Positions 26,084 through 33,420 of a DNA stretch of 64,000 nucleotides are shown in pieces. The notes below the pieces were generated by a model. The model saw only the letters and a list, made by a program, of their open reading frames with translations. It searched no databases and had not been told where the DNA came from. The translations under genes and the position numbers were made by a program. The stretch's first letter is position 1. Each line of letters opens with the position of its first letter. The stretch is from Niallia circulans (GTDB taxonomy: Bacteria > Bacillota > Bacilli > Bacillales > Cytobacillaceae): contig NZ_CP026031.1 in assembly GCF_003726095.1 (NCBI RefSeq), positions 3,348,001-3,412,000 on the forward strand. Direction: 5' to 3'.

Positions 26084-27235
26084 TTAAGACACATCAATTA
26101 AATTCTCATATTGCTTTTGAAATAACTTATACGTATCATCCCAAGTGATATTTAGCGATCGTTGTCTAACTTGGAATGACATCTTGTCTCTTAATTCTGG
26201 ATTTAATGCTAATTTTTCCATTGCTTCTAAAACCGATTCCTTATTTCTGTCAACGGTATACCCTGTAATGTTATCTTCGGCAATTATATTAGCAATACCA
26301 ACAGAAGTCATAATGACTGGTAAACCACATGCCCCTGCTTCCAATGATGCAATGCTAAACGTTTCATATAAGCTAGGGAGAACATATATATCTGACAATC
26401 TATATAAATCGGCTGGATTCTCTTTGAAGCCGTGAAAAATAATATGATCGGTTACCTCCTTAGAAAAATCTTTCAATATTGCTGATTTGTCCCCTTTTCC
26501 TACTACTAATACTTTTGCCTTTAGTTCTGCATTCCTCGATAATAATTCTTGAAAAGCCTCTAATAGAATTCTTAGACCTTTCCTTGACCAATCCCCACCA
26601 ACAAAAACGAATACTAAAGCCTCTGTAGGAATTCCTAATTTTTTCTTATAATGCTTTTTCTCTTCAATAGATGCTGGTCTAAAAGCTGAAACATCAACCC
26701 CGTTATAAATAATACTTATATCATCTTCTTTATAAAGAAAATGCTTTAAAACTTCTTTTTTAACATGTTCAGAAACGACTACTAGATGCGGAATACGGTC
26801 TGGCTGATAACAAACCCCTTCCATCCATAAAGCAAAATTGCCTTGTAGCCAAGAATTTATTTTATGAGCAAATGATTTTGTATGTTTGAGACGATCATTT
26901 AGTCCAAGAGTTCTATATGCCCGATGGCAAAAATGAATAGTAGACATATCTACTCGGTTAAAAACTATTGCACCTGTTGTATGAACTAAATCATATTTTT
27001 TAATAAACAAAACAAGACTTGCTATAACCGCAAAAAGTACACTTTTTAGAAAAACAGGTCTCTGTGGAACTGGAATTTTTATGAATTTAACTTCGCTAAA
27101 TTCCCCACTTAATTCAGAAGCAATAACAGTGATCTCATATTCATTACTTAGTCGCCTAATCATCTCTGAGAGATGAATTTCCATTCCACCTCTATTGTTT
27201 ATGTTATGGGCAACAATCGCTAGTTTCTTTTTCAT
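26084..27235 (-). CDS. GT4 glycosyltransferase
   Basis: The 383-residue GT-B enzyme shows NINNRGGMEIHLSEMIRRL at the start, FVFVGGDWSRKGLRILLEAF in the linker region and ETFSIASLEAGACGLPVIMTSVG in the donor domain. The RGG-x-E and HFCHR segments resemble UDP-glucose-using GT4 enzymes, but that is only suggestive. It lies 5 bp downstream of the family 2 enzyme and 16 bp upstream of the polymerase gene. Confidence 0.87.
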   Translation of the reverse strand: MKKKLAIVAHNINNRGGMEIHLSEMIRRLSNEYEITVIASELSGEFSEVKFIKIPVPQRPVFLKSVLFAVIASLVLFIKKYDLVHTTGAIVFNRVDMSTIHFCHRAYRTLGLNDRLKHTKSFAHKINSWLQGNFALWMEGVCYQPDRIPHLVVVSEHVKKEVLKHFLYKEDDISIIYNGVDVSAFRPASIEEKKHYKKKLGIPTEALVFVFVGGDWSRKGLRILLEAFQELLSRNAELKAKVLVVGKGDKSAILKDFSKEVTDHIIFHGFKENPADLYRLSDIYVLPSLYETFSIASLEAGACGLPVIMTSVGIANIIAEDNITGYTVDRNKESVLEAMEKLALNPELRDKMSFQVRQRSLNITWDDTYKLFQKQYENLIDVS

Positions 27236-27240
27236 CTAGC

Positions 27241-28173
27241 TTAACTCCTTACTATGGTTTTTAATTTTTTTTGAACTCCTAATCGAGTATGAATATTTAC
27301 GGAGAATTTTTGGAAGTTGGATTTTGGATTTTTCTTTAAAAGTCGAATAAGTTGTAATATTCCCGGTCTGTCAGATGTACCAATCATTATAGACCATCCT
27401 ATGTATAATAATTTTCGGATCGGATTTGACATATATTCAGATAAGATCAAAGTTTCATTAAATACCCCTTGTAAATACGCTTCCTTATTAAATTCCCCTC
27501 TCTGATCGAGATCAAATCGCGGAGCTGGATAATGATCCACTGCTGCTTCCGGGTCATATACCAGCCTCCATCCCCGCTTTCTTACACTTAAACTAAATGC
27601 CATATCATTATGTATTTGTGCTCCCTGCCCTAATAATCTTTCATCAAAAGATAATCCAGCAATTGCCTTACGGCGAAAGCTCATGTTTGCTCCTTTTAAA
27701 ACATCTACATCACGAGCTTCTCCATACCCTAGATGGTGATTTCCAATGACACGACCAAACCATTGTACTTTTCCAACAGGATCTTTCCTTTCCACTTCTT
27801 TGTGGTTGCCGTGAACTACCCAGTCACGCCCACCGACCCCGCCAATTTGCTCAGAACTTTTAAATATATCGATTATCTTTTGAAGCCAGTGAGTATGCGG
27901 CACTGTATCATCATCTAATATACAAATGAATTCTCCTGCAGCCTGCTGCAGCCCTTCGTTTAATGCGGCAACTTGACCTGGTCGAGTTACGATTGCTTGT
28001 TTAATAGAAATAATAGATTGATAGTCTTTTAGAAAGCTTGCAGTTTGGTTATCTGTATCACGAACTACCACTATTACTTCATCAGGTTTATGAAGTTGTC
28101 TGCATAATCCCTCTAAACATCTTTTTAAATCATTTGTCCGCTTATAGGTCGGGATAATTACCGACGTTTCCAT
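27241..28173 (-). CDS. Family 2 glycosyltransferase
   Basis: A GT-A enzyme of about 310 residues with ETSVIIPTYKRTNDLKRCLEGL at the start, the metal-binding ILDDDT motif and a GGVGGRDWVV segment. The ATG at 28173, preceded by GGAGGGATG, gives a 16-bp gap to the sugar transferase stop and is preferred over the longer frame from 28221. It probably adds the second sugar after the priming transferase. Confidence 0.86.
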   Translation of the reverse strand: METSVIIPTYKRTNDLKRCLEGLCRQLHKPDEVIVVVRDTDNQTASFLKDYQSIISIKQAIVTRPGQVAALNEGLQQAAGEFICILDDDTVPHTHWLQKIIDIFKSSEQIGGVGGRDWVVHGNHKEVERKDPVGKVQWFGRVIGNHHLGYGEARDVDVLKGANMSFRRKAIAGLSFDERLLGQGAQIHNDMAFSLSVRKRGWRLVYDPEAAVDHYPAPRFDLDQRGEFNKEAYLQGVFNETLILSEYMSNPIRKLLYIGWSIMIGTSDRPGILQLIRLLKKNPKSNFQKFSVNIHTRLGVQKKLKTIVRS

Positions 28174-28189
28174 TTCTTCATCCCTCCAC

Positions 28190-28867
28190 TCAAAACGCAT
28201 CCTTTGATCCAAATAGGACAAAAAAGGTTTTAATGATTAACTTAAAATCAATAAATAGGTTTCTTTCTCTTATATATTTAAGATCAAGCTCTACCCATTC
28301 ACTAAAACTAAGACTGCTTCTTCCACCAACTTGCCAATAGCAGGTGATGCCTGGAACTACCTTTAATCTTTGTCTTTCATATGATGAATAGGCAGCAACT
28401 TCTTGGGGAAGGGAAGGCCTTGGTCCTACTAAACTCATTTCTCCTTTTAAAACATTTATTAACTGTGGAAGTTCATCGATACTAGTCTTGCGGATAAATT
28501 TGCCGATTCTTGTTACTCTTGGATCGTCCTTTATTTTAAACACAGGACCAGTAGCCTCATTTTTATCCATTAACGAGGCTTTAAGGTCTTCTGCATTGGA
28601 TACCATAGAACGGAACTTATACATCTCAAAGGGTTTTCCGTCTTTTCCAATTCTCGTCTGTTTAAAAAAGACTGATCCCTGTTTGTCCTCGAGCTTTATT
28701 AATAACCCAATAATGAAAAATAATACCGAAAGTATAAGCAGCCCTATGATGGCACAGAGAATGTCGAAGACCCTTTTGAAAAGAAGATAAGCTTTCTGCT
28801 CTTTGATCAGCACTACTTCTGTCCTTACATTTAATTCTCTTACTAATGATTTTTCTCCTAACGACAA
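28190..28867 (-). CDS. Undecaprenyl-phosphate sugar-1-phosphate transferase
   Basis: Priming enzyme of the second EPS operon, 225 residues: one N-terminal transmembrane region (residues 35-57), KFRSM, DELPQLINVLKGEMSLVGPRP and PGITCYWQVGGRSSLSFSEW. It is a paralogue of the partial gene at 1-560. TGLWQ is replaced by TCYWQ, a common family variant. It is the first EPS assembly gene after the regulatory gap with the EAR candidate, so its transcription depends on reading through the terminator at 28967-29009. Confidence 0.92.
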   Translation of the reverse strand: MSLGEKSLVRELNVRTEVVLIKEQKAYLLFKRVFDILCAIIGLLILSVLFFIIGLLIKLEDKQGSVFFKQTRIGKDGKPFEMYKFRSMVSNAEDLKASLMDKNEATGPVFKIKDDPRVTRIGKFIRKTSIDELPQLINVLKGEMSLVGPRPSLPQEVAAYSSYERQRLKVVPGITCYWQVGGRSSLSFSEWVELDLKYIRERNLFIDFKLIIKTFFVLFGSKDAF

Positions 28868-28966
28868 CTACTTTCACCAGCTTTCTTGTTAACTGCTAAT
28901 TAATATGTTCTAGTTACAATAAATATTATTTATCTAGTAACAATGATAATAATATTTATTTCTCTT

Positions 28967-29009
28967 TAAAAAAACTTAACGAAGAAAACGAACTTGTTTC
29001 CTTCGTTAA
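28967..29009 (-). terminator. Intrinsic terminator inside the EPS operon, just after the EAR candidate
   Basis: TTAACGAAG (29001-29009) pairs with CTTCGTTAA (28976-28984) on the minus strand and is followed by GTTTTTTT. It lies between the BY-kinase gene and the EPS assembly genes, so read-through must be regulated; an antitermination RNA directly upstream explains this. Confidence 0.8.
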
Positions 29010-29021
29010 AATTTCTTAAAT

Positions 29022-29130
29022 AAGGCATTTAACCTCCCCTCACATCACACTTTTGCAGACTAGCGCTAAGGTAGAGCCTTTATTCTACCCACAGCGTGAC
29101 CGAGTGCCTCTATTGATATTGGTTAAGAGA
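29022..29130 (-). ncRNA. Candidate EAR (eps-associated RNA) processive antiterminator element
   Basis: EAR is a structured RNA between epsB and epsC in Bacillales that makes RNA polymerase ignore terminators in long EPS operons. Here a compact GC-richer block sits in the same place, between the BY-kinase and the rest of the operon. Its ends pair (TTAACC at 29121-29126 minus with GGTTAA at 29029-29034), an internal GGTAGA/TCTACC stem is at 29070-29075 and 29084-29089, and a terminator follows directly. The identification rests on position, structure and recall of the family, not on a covariance search. Confidence 0.62.
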
Positions 29131-29151
29131 CATCACCAAAAAACCATAATA

Positions 29152-29166
29152 TTCTTAATAAAGAAC
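29152..29166. promoter_or_regulatory. SinR-like operator TTCTTAATAAAGAAC in the EPS gap
   Basis: This box is identical over 19 bp to the one upstream of the lasso cyclase (8145-8163). It lies just upstream of the EAR candidate and could act on an internal promoter or as a transcription roadblock. Confidence 0.6.
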
Positions 29167-29255
29167 GAATCTTCAAAAATATATAGCCTTATAAAGGTCT
29201 ATATTGTAAGATCATAAAAGATTTAATTTAAAATACTTTATTTACATTAAAAGCA

Positions 29256-29279
29256 AATCGTTCTTTTTGAAGAACGATT
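29256..29279. promoter_or_regulatory. 24-bp palindromic operator (AATCGTTCTT / AAGAACGATT)
   Basis: Perfect 10-bp arms with a TTTG centre carry the same GTTCTT core as the other boxes. It lies 107 bp downstream of the BY-kinase stop. Confidence 0.6.
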
Positions 29280-29386
29280 GACTAATCGTCATTATAACAA
29301 TGTATCTAATAGAAGGAAATAGCACTTTTTGTCGAATGGAGTTTATTTATAAAAAACGCTTAAGTTAAGCAGTTTTCTTTTCAGCT

Positions 29387-30085
29387 CTAGTTTATTCTCA
29401 CTTTTTTACGCTGCCTTTTACTCACACGCTCATCATTAAGCACTGCACCTAAAAAAATCGCTTTAGAATTCGAAAGCATATCCCGTGTAAATTCAACGGT
29501 TTCTATATTGTTTTTATTGCTGCGCACAACCATTAATACCCCGTCTGATATATTCGATAGTAATAAAGAATCAGCGACAGATACTAGTGATGGCGTATCA
29601 AATATAACCATATCGTACTGGTGGGATACGTTACTTACTAACACCTCCATTGCAGGTGAACCGAGTAATTCTGATGGGTTAGGAGGCACAGGTCCACTCG
29701 TTAACAGGTCAAGATGGTCAATAGGTGTTTCTATTACACATTCTTCTAGCCTATCCCTGTTTACTAGTATAGTGCTTAAACCAATTTCATTATTTTCTTC
29801 AAATGATGTGTGTAATGTTGGATGACGAAAATTGGAGTCTACAAGAAGAACTCTTTTTCCTACCTCTGCAAAGGCAATTGCTAGATTAGCAGAAAAGGTA
29901 GATTTTCCTTCTGATTCTTCTCCTGATACAATTGCTAAGGTTTTAATCTGATTTTCATTAATAGCTAACTGAATGCTAGCACGTATTGCATGGTATTGTT
30001 CTCTGATTGGCGATTTGGGTTTTAGGTGGGATAATAGATTACTTACCCTTTCTAATTTAGATTTCCGTTTCGGTAGTGGTGACAT
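29387..30085 (-). CDS. EpsB-type BY-kinase homologue with degenerate motifs
   Basis: Cytoplasmic partner of the Wzz-like protein encoded upstream, 232 residues. Walker A (GEESEGKST) and Walker B (VIFDTPS) are present. Walker A' reads LLVDSNFR, where BY-kinases have D-x-D-x-R, so the second Asp is Asn. The C-terminus (ERVSKRQRKKVRIN) is basic and has no tyrosine cluster, unlike the paralogue at 1563-2273. The protein may have weak or no autokinase activity and act as a structural or regulatory partner. The ATG at 30085 has an AAAGGAG ribosome site and overlaps the upstream gene by 29 bp. Confidence 0.88.
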   Translation of the reverse strand: MSPLPKRKSKLERVSNLLSHLKPKSPIREQYHAIRASIQLAINENQIKTLAIVSGEESEGKSTFSANLAIAFAEVGKRVLLVDSNFRHPTLHTSFEENNEIGLSTILVNRDRLEECVIETPIDHLDLLTSGPVPPNPSELLGSPAMEVLVSNVSHQYDMVIFDTPSLVSVADSLLLSNISDGVLMVVRSNKNNIETVEFTRDMLSNSKAIFLGAVLNDERVSKRQRKKVRIN

Positions 30086-30809
30086 TTAACGATCTCCTTT
30101 CTGCTTTTAAGGATTCCATAAGTGATTGAGGGATTCTGTCTTTTTCAGAAATAGCAGATAGCGTTCCAACTACCTTTATATTTAATTTTTCTAAATCTGA
30201 TTTTGATCTTACGGTCGTATCCAAAAAGGCAAATAATAAGACTAATCCCACTCCCATAATCCCCCCTAAAGCAACCGCAATTGCTATATTAACAGTTATA
30301 CTAGGGCTGATTGGCTTTTCATTTACTATTGCTTCATTCATTATTTGCACATTATTAACCTTCATTAGGGATGGCAATTTTTCTAAAAAAGTAGTAATAG
30401 TAGTATTGGTAATTTTTGCAGCTCGTTCTGGATTAGTGTCTGTAGTTGTTACATTTAAAACTTGTGTAGAATCTTGTTTAGCAACTTGGATTTGACTACT
30501 TAATTGCTCTGCCGTTATTGGTAATTGGAGCTTTTCAACCACATCATTTAAGATGACTGGATTTCTGATAATAACAATATATGTATCGATTAAATCCATA
30601 TTGGATCTTACATCCAGTTCACTGACATCAACGACTTTTTCAATATTCTTATTAACCAAAAGCTGTGAGCTGCTTTGATAGAGTGGCGTTATTTTATAAT
30701 TAGTATATAAGCCGCTTACAATGCCAGCTCCAATGGATACCATCATAATAAGTAACATTCTTTTTTTCAAAATAGCTAAAATCTCTTTAACCGACTTTAT
30801 TCCTTCCAA
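30057..30809 (-). CDS. EpsA-type Wzz/chain-length modulator
   Basis: First gene of the large EPS operon, 250 residues, with transmembrane segments near 18-37 and 174-195 and the EKPISPSITVNIAIAVALGG segment typical of Wzz proteins. It anchors and stimulates the BY-kinase encoded next. The start is a TTG at 30809 with GGGAGG eight bases upstream. A promoter and a perfect SinR-like palindrome lie just ahead, the arrangement expected for an eps operon under SinR control. Confidence 0.88.
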   Translation of the reverse strand: MEGIKSVKEILAILKKRMLLIMMVSIGAGIVSGLYTNYKITPLYQSSSQLLVNKNIEKVVDVSELDVRSNMDLIDTYIVIIRNPVILNDVVEKLQLPITAEQLSSQIQVAKQDSTQVLNVTTTDTNPERAAKITNTTITTFLEKLPSLMKVNNVQIMNEAIVNEKPISPSITVNIAIAVALGGIMGVGLVLLFAFLDTTVRSKSDLEKLNIKVVGTLSAISEKDRIPQSLMESLKAERRSLNVTTTETEI

Positions 30810-30864
30810 ATAGAATACCTCCCAGATTATTCGTGCTTTATAAAATTACACTCATTGAATATTC

Positions 30865-30880
30865 GTTCTTTATAAAGAAC
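30865..30880. promoter_or_regulatory. SinR-like operator GTTCTTTATAAAGAAC at the EPS promoter
   Basis: A perfect 16-bp palindrome made of two inverted GTTCTTT boxes. It begins about 9 bp downstream of the predicted -10, so it covers the likely start site on the minus strand, a position suited to repression. Confidence 0.75.
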
Positions 30881-30888
30881 CTATGTCC

Positions 30889-30917
30889 ATTATACATCTT
30901 TTCTTTCTATTTGCCAT
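30889..30917 (-). promoter_or_regulatory. Predicted sigma-A promoter of the EPS operon
   Basis: On the minus strand ATGGCA (30917-30912) and TATAAT (30894-30889) are separated by 17 bp. The -10 is perfect and the -35 matches 4 of 6. The transcript would start near 30882. Confidence 0.55.
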
Positions 30918-31115
30918 AGTAATTTTTAGTGATTTATAATTTTTTTACTTTAATGTAAGTACATACATTATTCTGTTATATATATTTGTTAAAAAACTAG
31001 ATAATAAAAGAGATTTTTTTAAGTCAATTTCTTCATGAAAAAGAGTTAAAAATACTTTTCTCATATTACAGTTTATTTACCATTGATTGAATTGATAAGA
31101 GTCCGGGTATTCCTA

Positions 31116-31124
31116 TGCTATAAT
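31116..31124 (+). promoter_or_regulatory. Extended -10 promoter of the MscS gene
   Basis: TGCTATAAT is an extended -10 element 22 bp before the chosen start codon. No good -35 at normal spacing is seen, which fits an extended -10 promoter. The rest of 30918-31115 is AT-rich with nothing recognised. Confidence 0.45.
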
Positions 31125-31146
31125 GATGGGCGAGGTGAATTTTTTA

Positions 31147-32262
31147 ATGGGTAATTTGCAAGTGTGGTCACAATCAGAGCGATTTATAACTGCTTTTCAG
31201 CGGTTTAACTGGATTGATTTAGGTATCGCTTTGTTAATCTTTTTAGTTTTCTTAGGTTTTAGAAAGCTATTTACTAAGTACATTTATAAATTAATCTTAG
31301 CATTGGTAAAAAAATTACCTGTAGATATTGTTTCAAAAATTTTCTTAGCATATGAAAGGCCCCTACGCTGGTTCTGGGTCATACTTGGAACTTATTTGGC
31401 TTTAACTTACTTACCATTCCCGATTACAACCTTTAACTTTGTTCAACAAGTTTTTAGATCGTTTATAATCGCTTTAATTGGCTGGGGAATTTTTAATTAC
31501 TTTTCCGATCAATCGAATCCGTTTGAACGAATGATTTCGCGAACAAAATTAGATGCTGATAGTATGCTTATTCCATTCTTAGGAAGAGTTTTCCGCATGC
31601 TTGTCGTTATCTTTACGGCTGTGAGTATTCTAGATACATGGCATATTCAAATTGGCGCCTTTGTCGCTGGTCTCGGAGTTGCAGGTCTTGCCTTCTCCTT
31701 AGCTGCACAGGACACGGTTGCTAACTTCTTCGGCGGGGTTGTCATTATTACCGAAAAGCCGTTTGCAAAGGGAGATTGGATTCAGACGCCTTCTGTAGAA
31801 GGAACTGTTGAGGATATCTCCTTCCGTAGTACACAAATTCGGACATTTGCGGATACAATCGTGACAGTTCCAAACTCGAAGCTTTCCAATGAAGCAATTA
31901 CAAACTGGTCAAAGATGTCAAAACGACGAATTGATTATGAACTAGCCATTTCCTATCGTACACCAAATGAAAAGCTCAAAACAGCATTAAAAGAAATTGA
32001 AGCTATGCTTCATGCACATCCAGGTGTACATCCTGATACGATAATGGTTCGATTTACCGATTTCCGCGATTATTCATTAGGAGTCTTTGTCTACTTTTTT
32101 ACGAAGACAACTGTTTGGGCTGAATACTTAGCGGTGAAAGAAGATACAAATTTACAGATACTTAGCATTCTAGAGAAACATGGAATTGAAATTGCCTTGC
32201 CTAGTCAGCAGATTTACTTGCCGGAGAAAGAGGATGGGAAGAAATTGATGACTGGGGAGTAA
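31147..32262 (+). CDS. MscS-family mechanosensitive ion channel
   Basis: Membrane channel that opens under turgor to release solutes after osmotic downshock. The roughly 371-residue protein has four or five transmembrane helices in the first 170 residues, the pore-helix region AFVAGLGVAGLAFSLAAQDTVANFFGG and a C-terminal beta domain with GDWIQTPSVEGTVEDISFRST, all typical of the family. The frame opens at 31123, but that ATG overlaps the -10 element; the ATG at 31147 has GAGGTGA at good spacing. It is a single-gene unit closed by a terminator. Confidence 0.92.
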   Translation: MGNLQVWSQSERFITAFQRFNWIDLGIALLIFLVFLGFRKLFTKYIYKLILALVKKLPVDIVSKIFLAYERPLRWFWVILGTYLALTYLPFPITTFNFVQQVFRSFIIALIGWGIFNYFSDQSNPFERMISRTKLDADSMLIPFLGRVFRMLVVIFTAVSILDTWHIQIGAFVAGLGVAGLAFSLAAQDTVANFFGGVVIITEKPFAKGDWIQTPSVEGTVEDISFRSTQIRTFADTIVTVPNSKLSNEAITNWSKMSKRRIDYELAISYRTPNEKLKTALKEIEAMLHAHPGVHPDTIMVRFTDFRDYSLGVFVYFFTKTTVWAEYLAVKEDTNLQILSILEKHGIEIALPSQQIYLPEKEDGKKLMTGE

Positions 32263-32272
32263 GTATTAGAGG

Positions 32273-32309
32273 ACAGCTTTAAGTGTATTTTGCACTTAAA
32301 GCTGTTTTT
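32273..32309 (+). terminator. Intrinsic terminator after the MscS gene
   Basis: ACAGCTTTAAGTG and CACTTAAAGCTGT form a 13-bp perfect stem (32273-32285 / 32293-32305) with a TTTTT tail. Confidence 0.9.
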
Positions 32310-32405
32310 CTATTCGGTTTATAAATGGAAGAACTTATCAAGCCCAAAAACAGCATAATCACTCTTAATTTTACAAACAATACCTTCTAACTAGGGGGTG
32401 TCACA

Positions 32406-32591
32406 ATGTTATGGAATAGTGCCAAGAAAATCATCTGGCTGTTATTTGCGAGCACGATTTTATCAAGTATATTGAGTACGTCCTTGATCATCATAAGCAT
32501 GAAAATTTATAAGGATGTAATAAGTTTAAGAAGAAAATTAAGCAACACAGGTGACAATGGAATTAGATTTCAAAAGTATCGACAGCCATAG
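32406..32591 (+). CDS. Small hypothetical membrane protein
   Basis: A 61-residue ORF has a clear AGGGGGTG ribosome site five bases before the ATG. It encodes one transmembrane helix (residues 8-32, rich in Leu, Ile and Ser) and a basic C-terminal tail (YKDVISLRRKLSN). I do not recognise the family. It is closed by a bidirectional terminator 42 bp downstream, which supports a real transcription unit. Confidence 0.55.
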   Translation: MLWNSAKKIIWLLFASTILSSILSTSLIIISMKIYKDVISLRRKLSNTGDNGIRFQKYRQP

Positions 32592-32625
32592 AACTTAAAT
32601 TGCTTTTACTTTTTATAGACACACC

Positions 32626-32666
32626 AAAAAAAGCGTCTAGAAAAGCTACCTTTTCAGACGTTTTTT
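32626..32666. terminator. Bidirectional terminator between convergent genes
   Basis: CGTCTAGAAAAG (32634-32645) and CTTTTCAGACG (32650-32660) form a stem flanked by an A-run on the left and a T-run on the right, so it serves the small plus-strand ORF and the minus-strand DUF624 gene. Confidence 0.85.
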
Positions 32667-32672
32667 CGTTAT

Positions 32673-33272
32673 TCAGCCTCTCGCAAACGAAAAAGACGCT
32701 AAAAACATTAAAATATACGCTAGTAAACTTCCACCTATAAAAAACACTAGCCCCGGTATATATTGAAACAACAAATAGACAGCGATAATTCCAACTAGCA
32801 TGGCCATCGTTTGGAGAGGGCGTGCAAAGGAAAGAATAATGGCGTGTTTGACATATTGAACTAGCGAAAAATCATAATGGACATATACAGGGAAAATATA
32901 TAATAAGACCACACAAAACCAAAACAGTAAGGATAAAAATATCAGACTAATAATTCCATAACCTGGATTCATTTCTGTCTGAAAAAACCTCAAATCAAAA
33001 TAGAGAAAAAACCCTATTAGGGATAAGGCATAGCCTAATATATTGGCTCTTTTAAAATCCGATTTATAGTAACGCCAAAATGTCGCTATAATTGGAAGGT
33101 CTTTATCTCCCATAATCCATTTTCTCACAACCGAAAACAAAGCGATAGTGGCTGGGAATAAGCCGAATATACCCCCTCCAAGTATGATTCCGCCAACCCA
33201 AAGCGCATTTACATACATTAATTTTGCGACTATCTGACTCCCATGGTACACTCGAGCAAAAAGTCCATCCAT
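32673..33272 (-). CDS. DUF624 (YesL-type) membrane protein
   Basis: About 199 residues with five or six transmembrane helices; LWVGGIILGGGIFGLFPATIALFSVVRKW is the family signature. YesL-type proteins accompany carbohydrate ABC transporters in Bacillales; their exact role is unknown. I place the start at the ATG at 33272, after GGGAGAGG, rather than at 33296. It is probably the last gene of the MelA/ABC transporter group, 148 bp after the binding-protein gene. Confidence 0.85.
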   Translation of the reverse strand: MDGLFARVYHGSQIVAKLMYVNALWVGGIILGGGIFGLFPATIALFSVVRKWIMGDKDLPIIATFWRYYKSDFKRANILGYALSLIGFFLYFDLRFFQTEMNPGYGIISLIFLSLLFWFCVVLLYIFPVYVHYDFSLVQYVKHAIILSFARPLQTMAMLVGIIAVYLLFQYIPGLVFFIGGSLLAYILMFLASFSFARG

Positions 33273-33420
33273 CTTTTCCTCTCCCTTTTTGAGCACATAT
33301 TCCGATTTCTTTTCCTCTTAACATCTACAGAAAATGCCACAGCTTAAGGAATAGTCGCTAAAGATAAATCCTTGAGCTAACTATTCCTATTAGGCTAGCT
33401 TATTTCAGCGCTTAACTATT

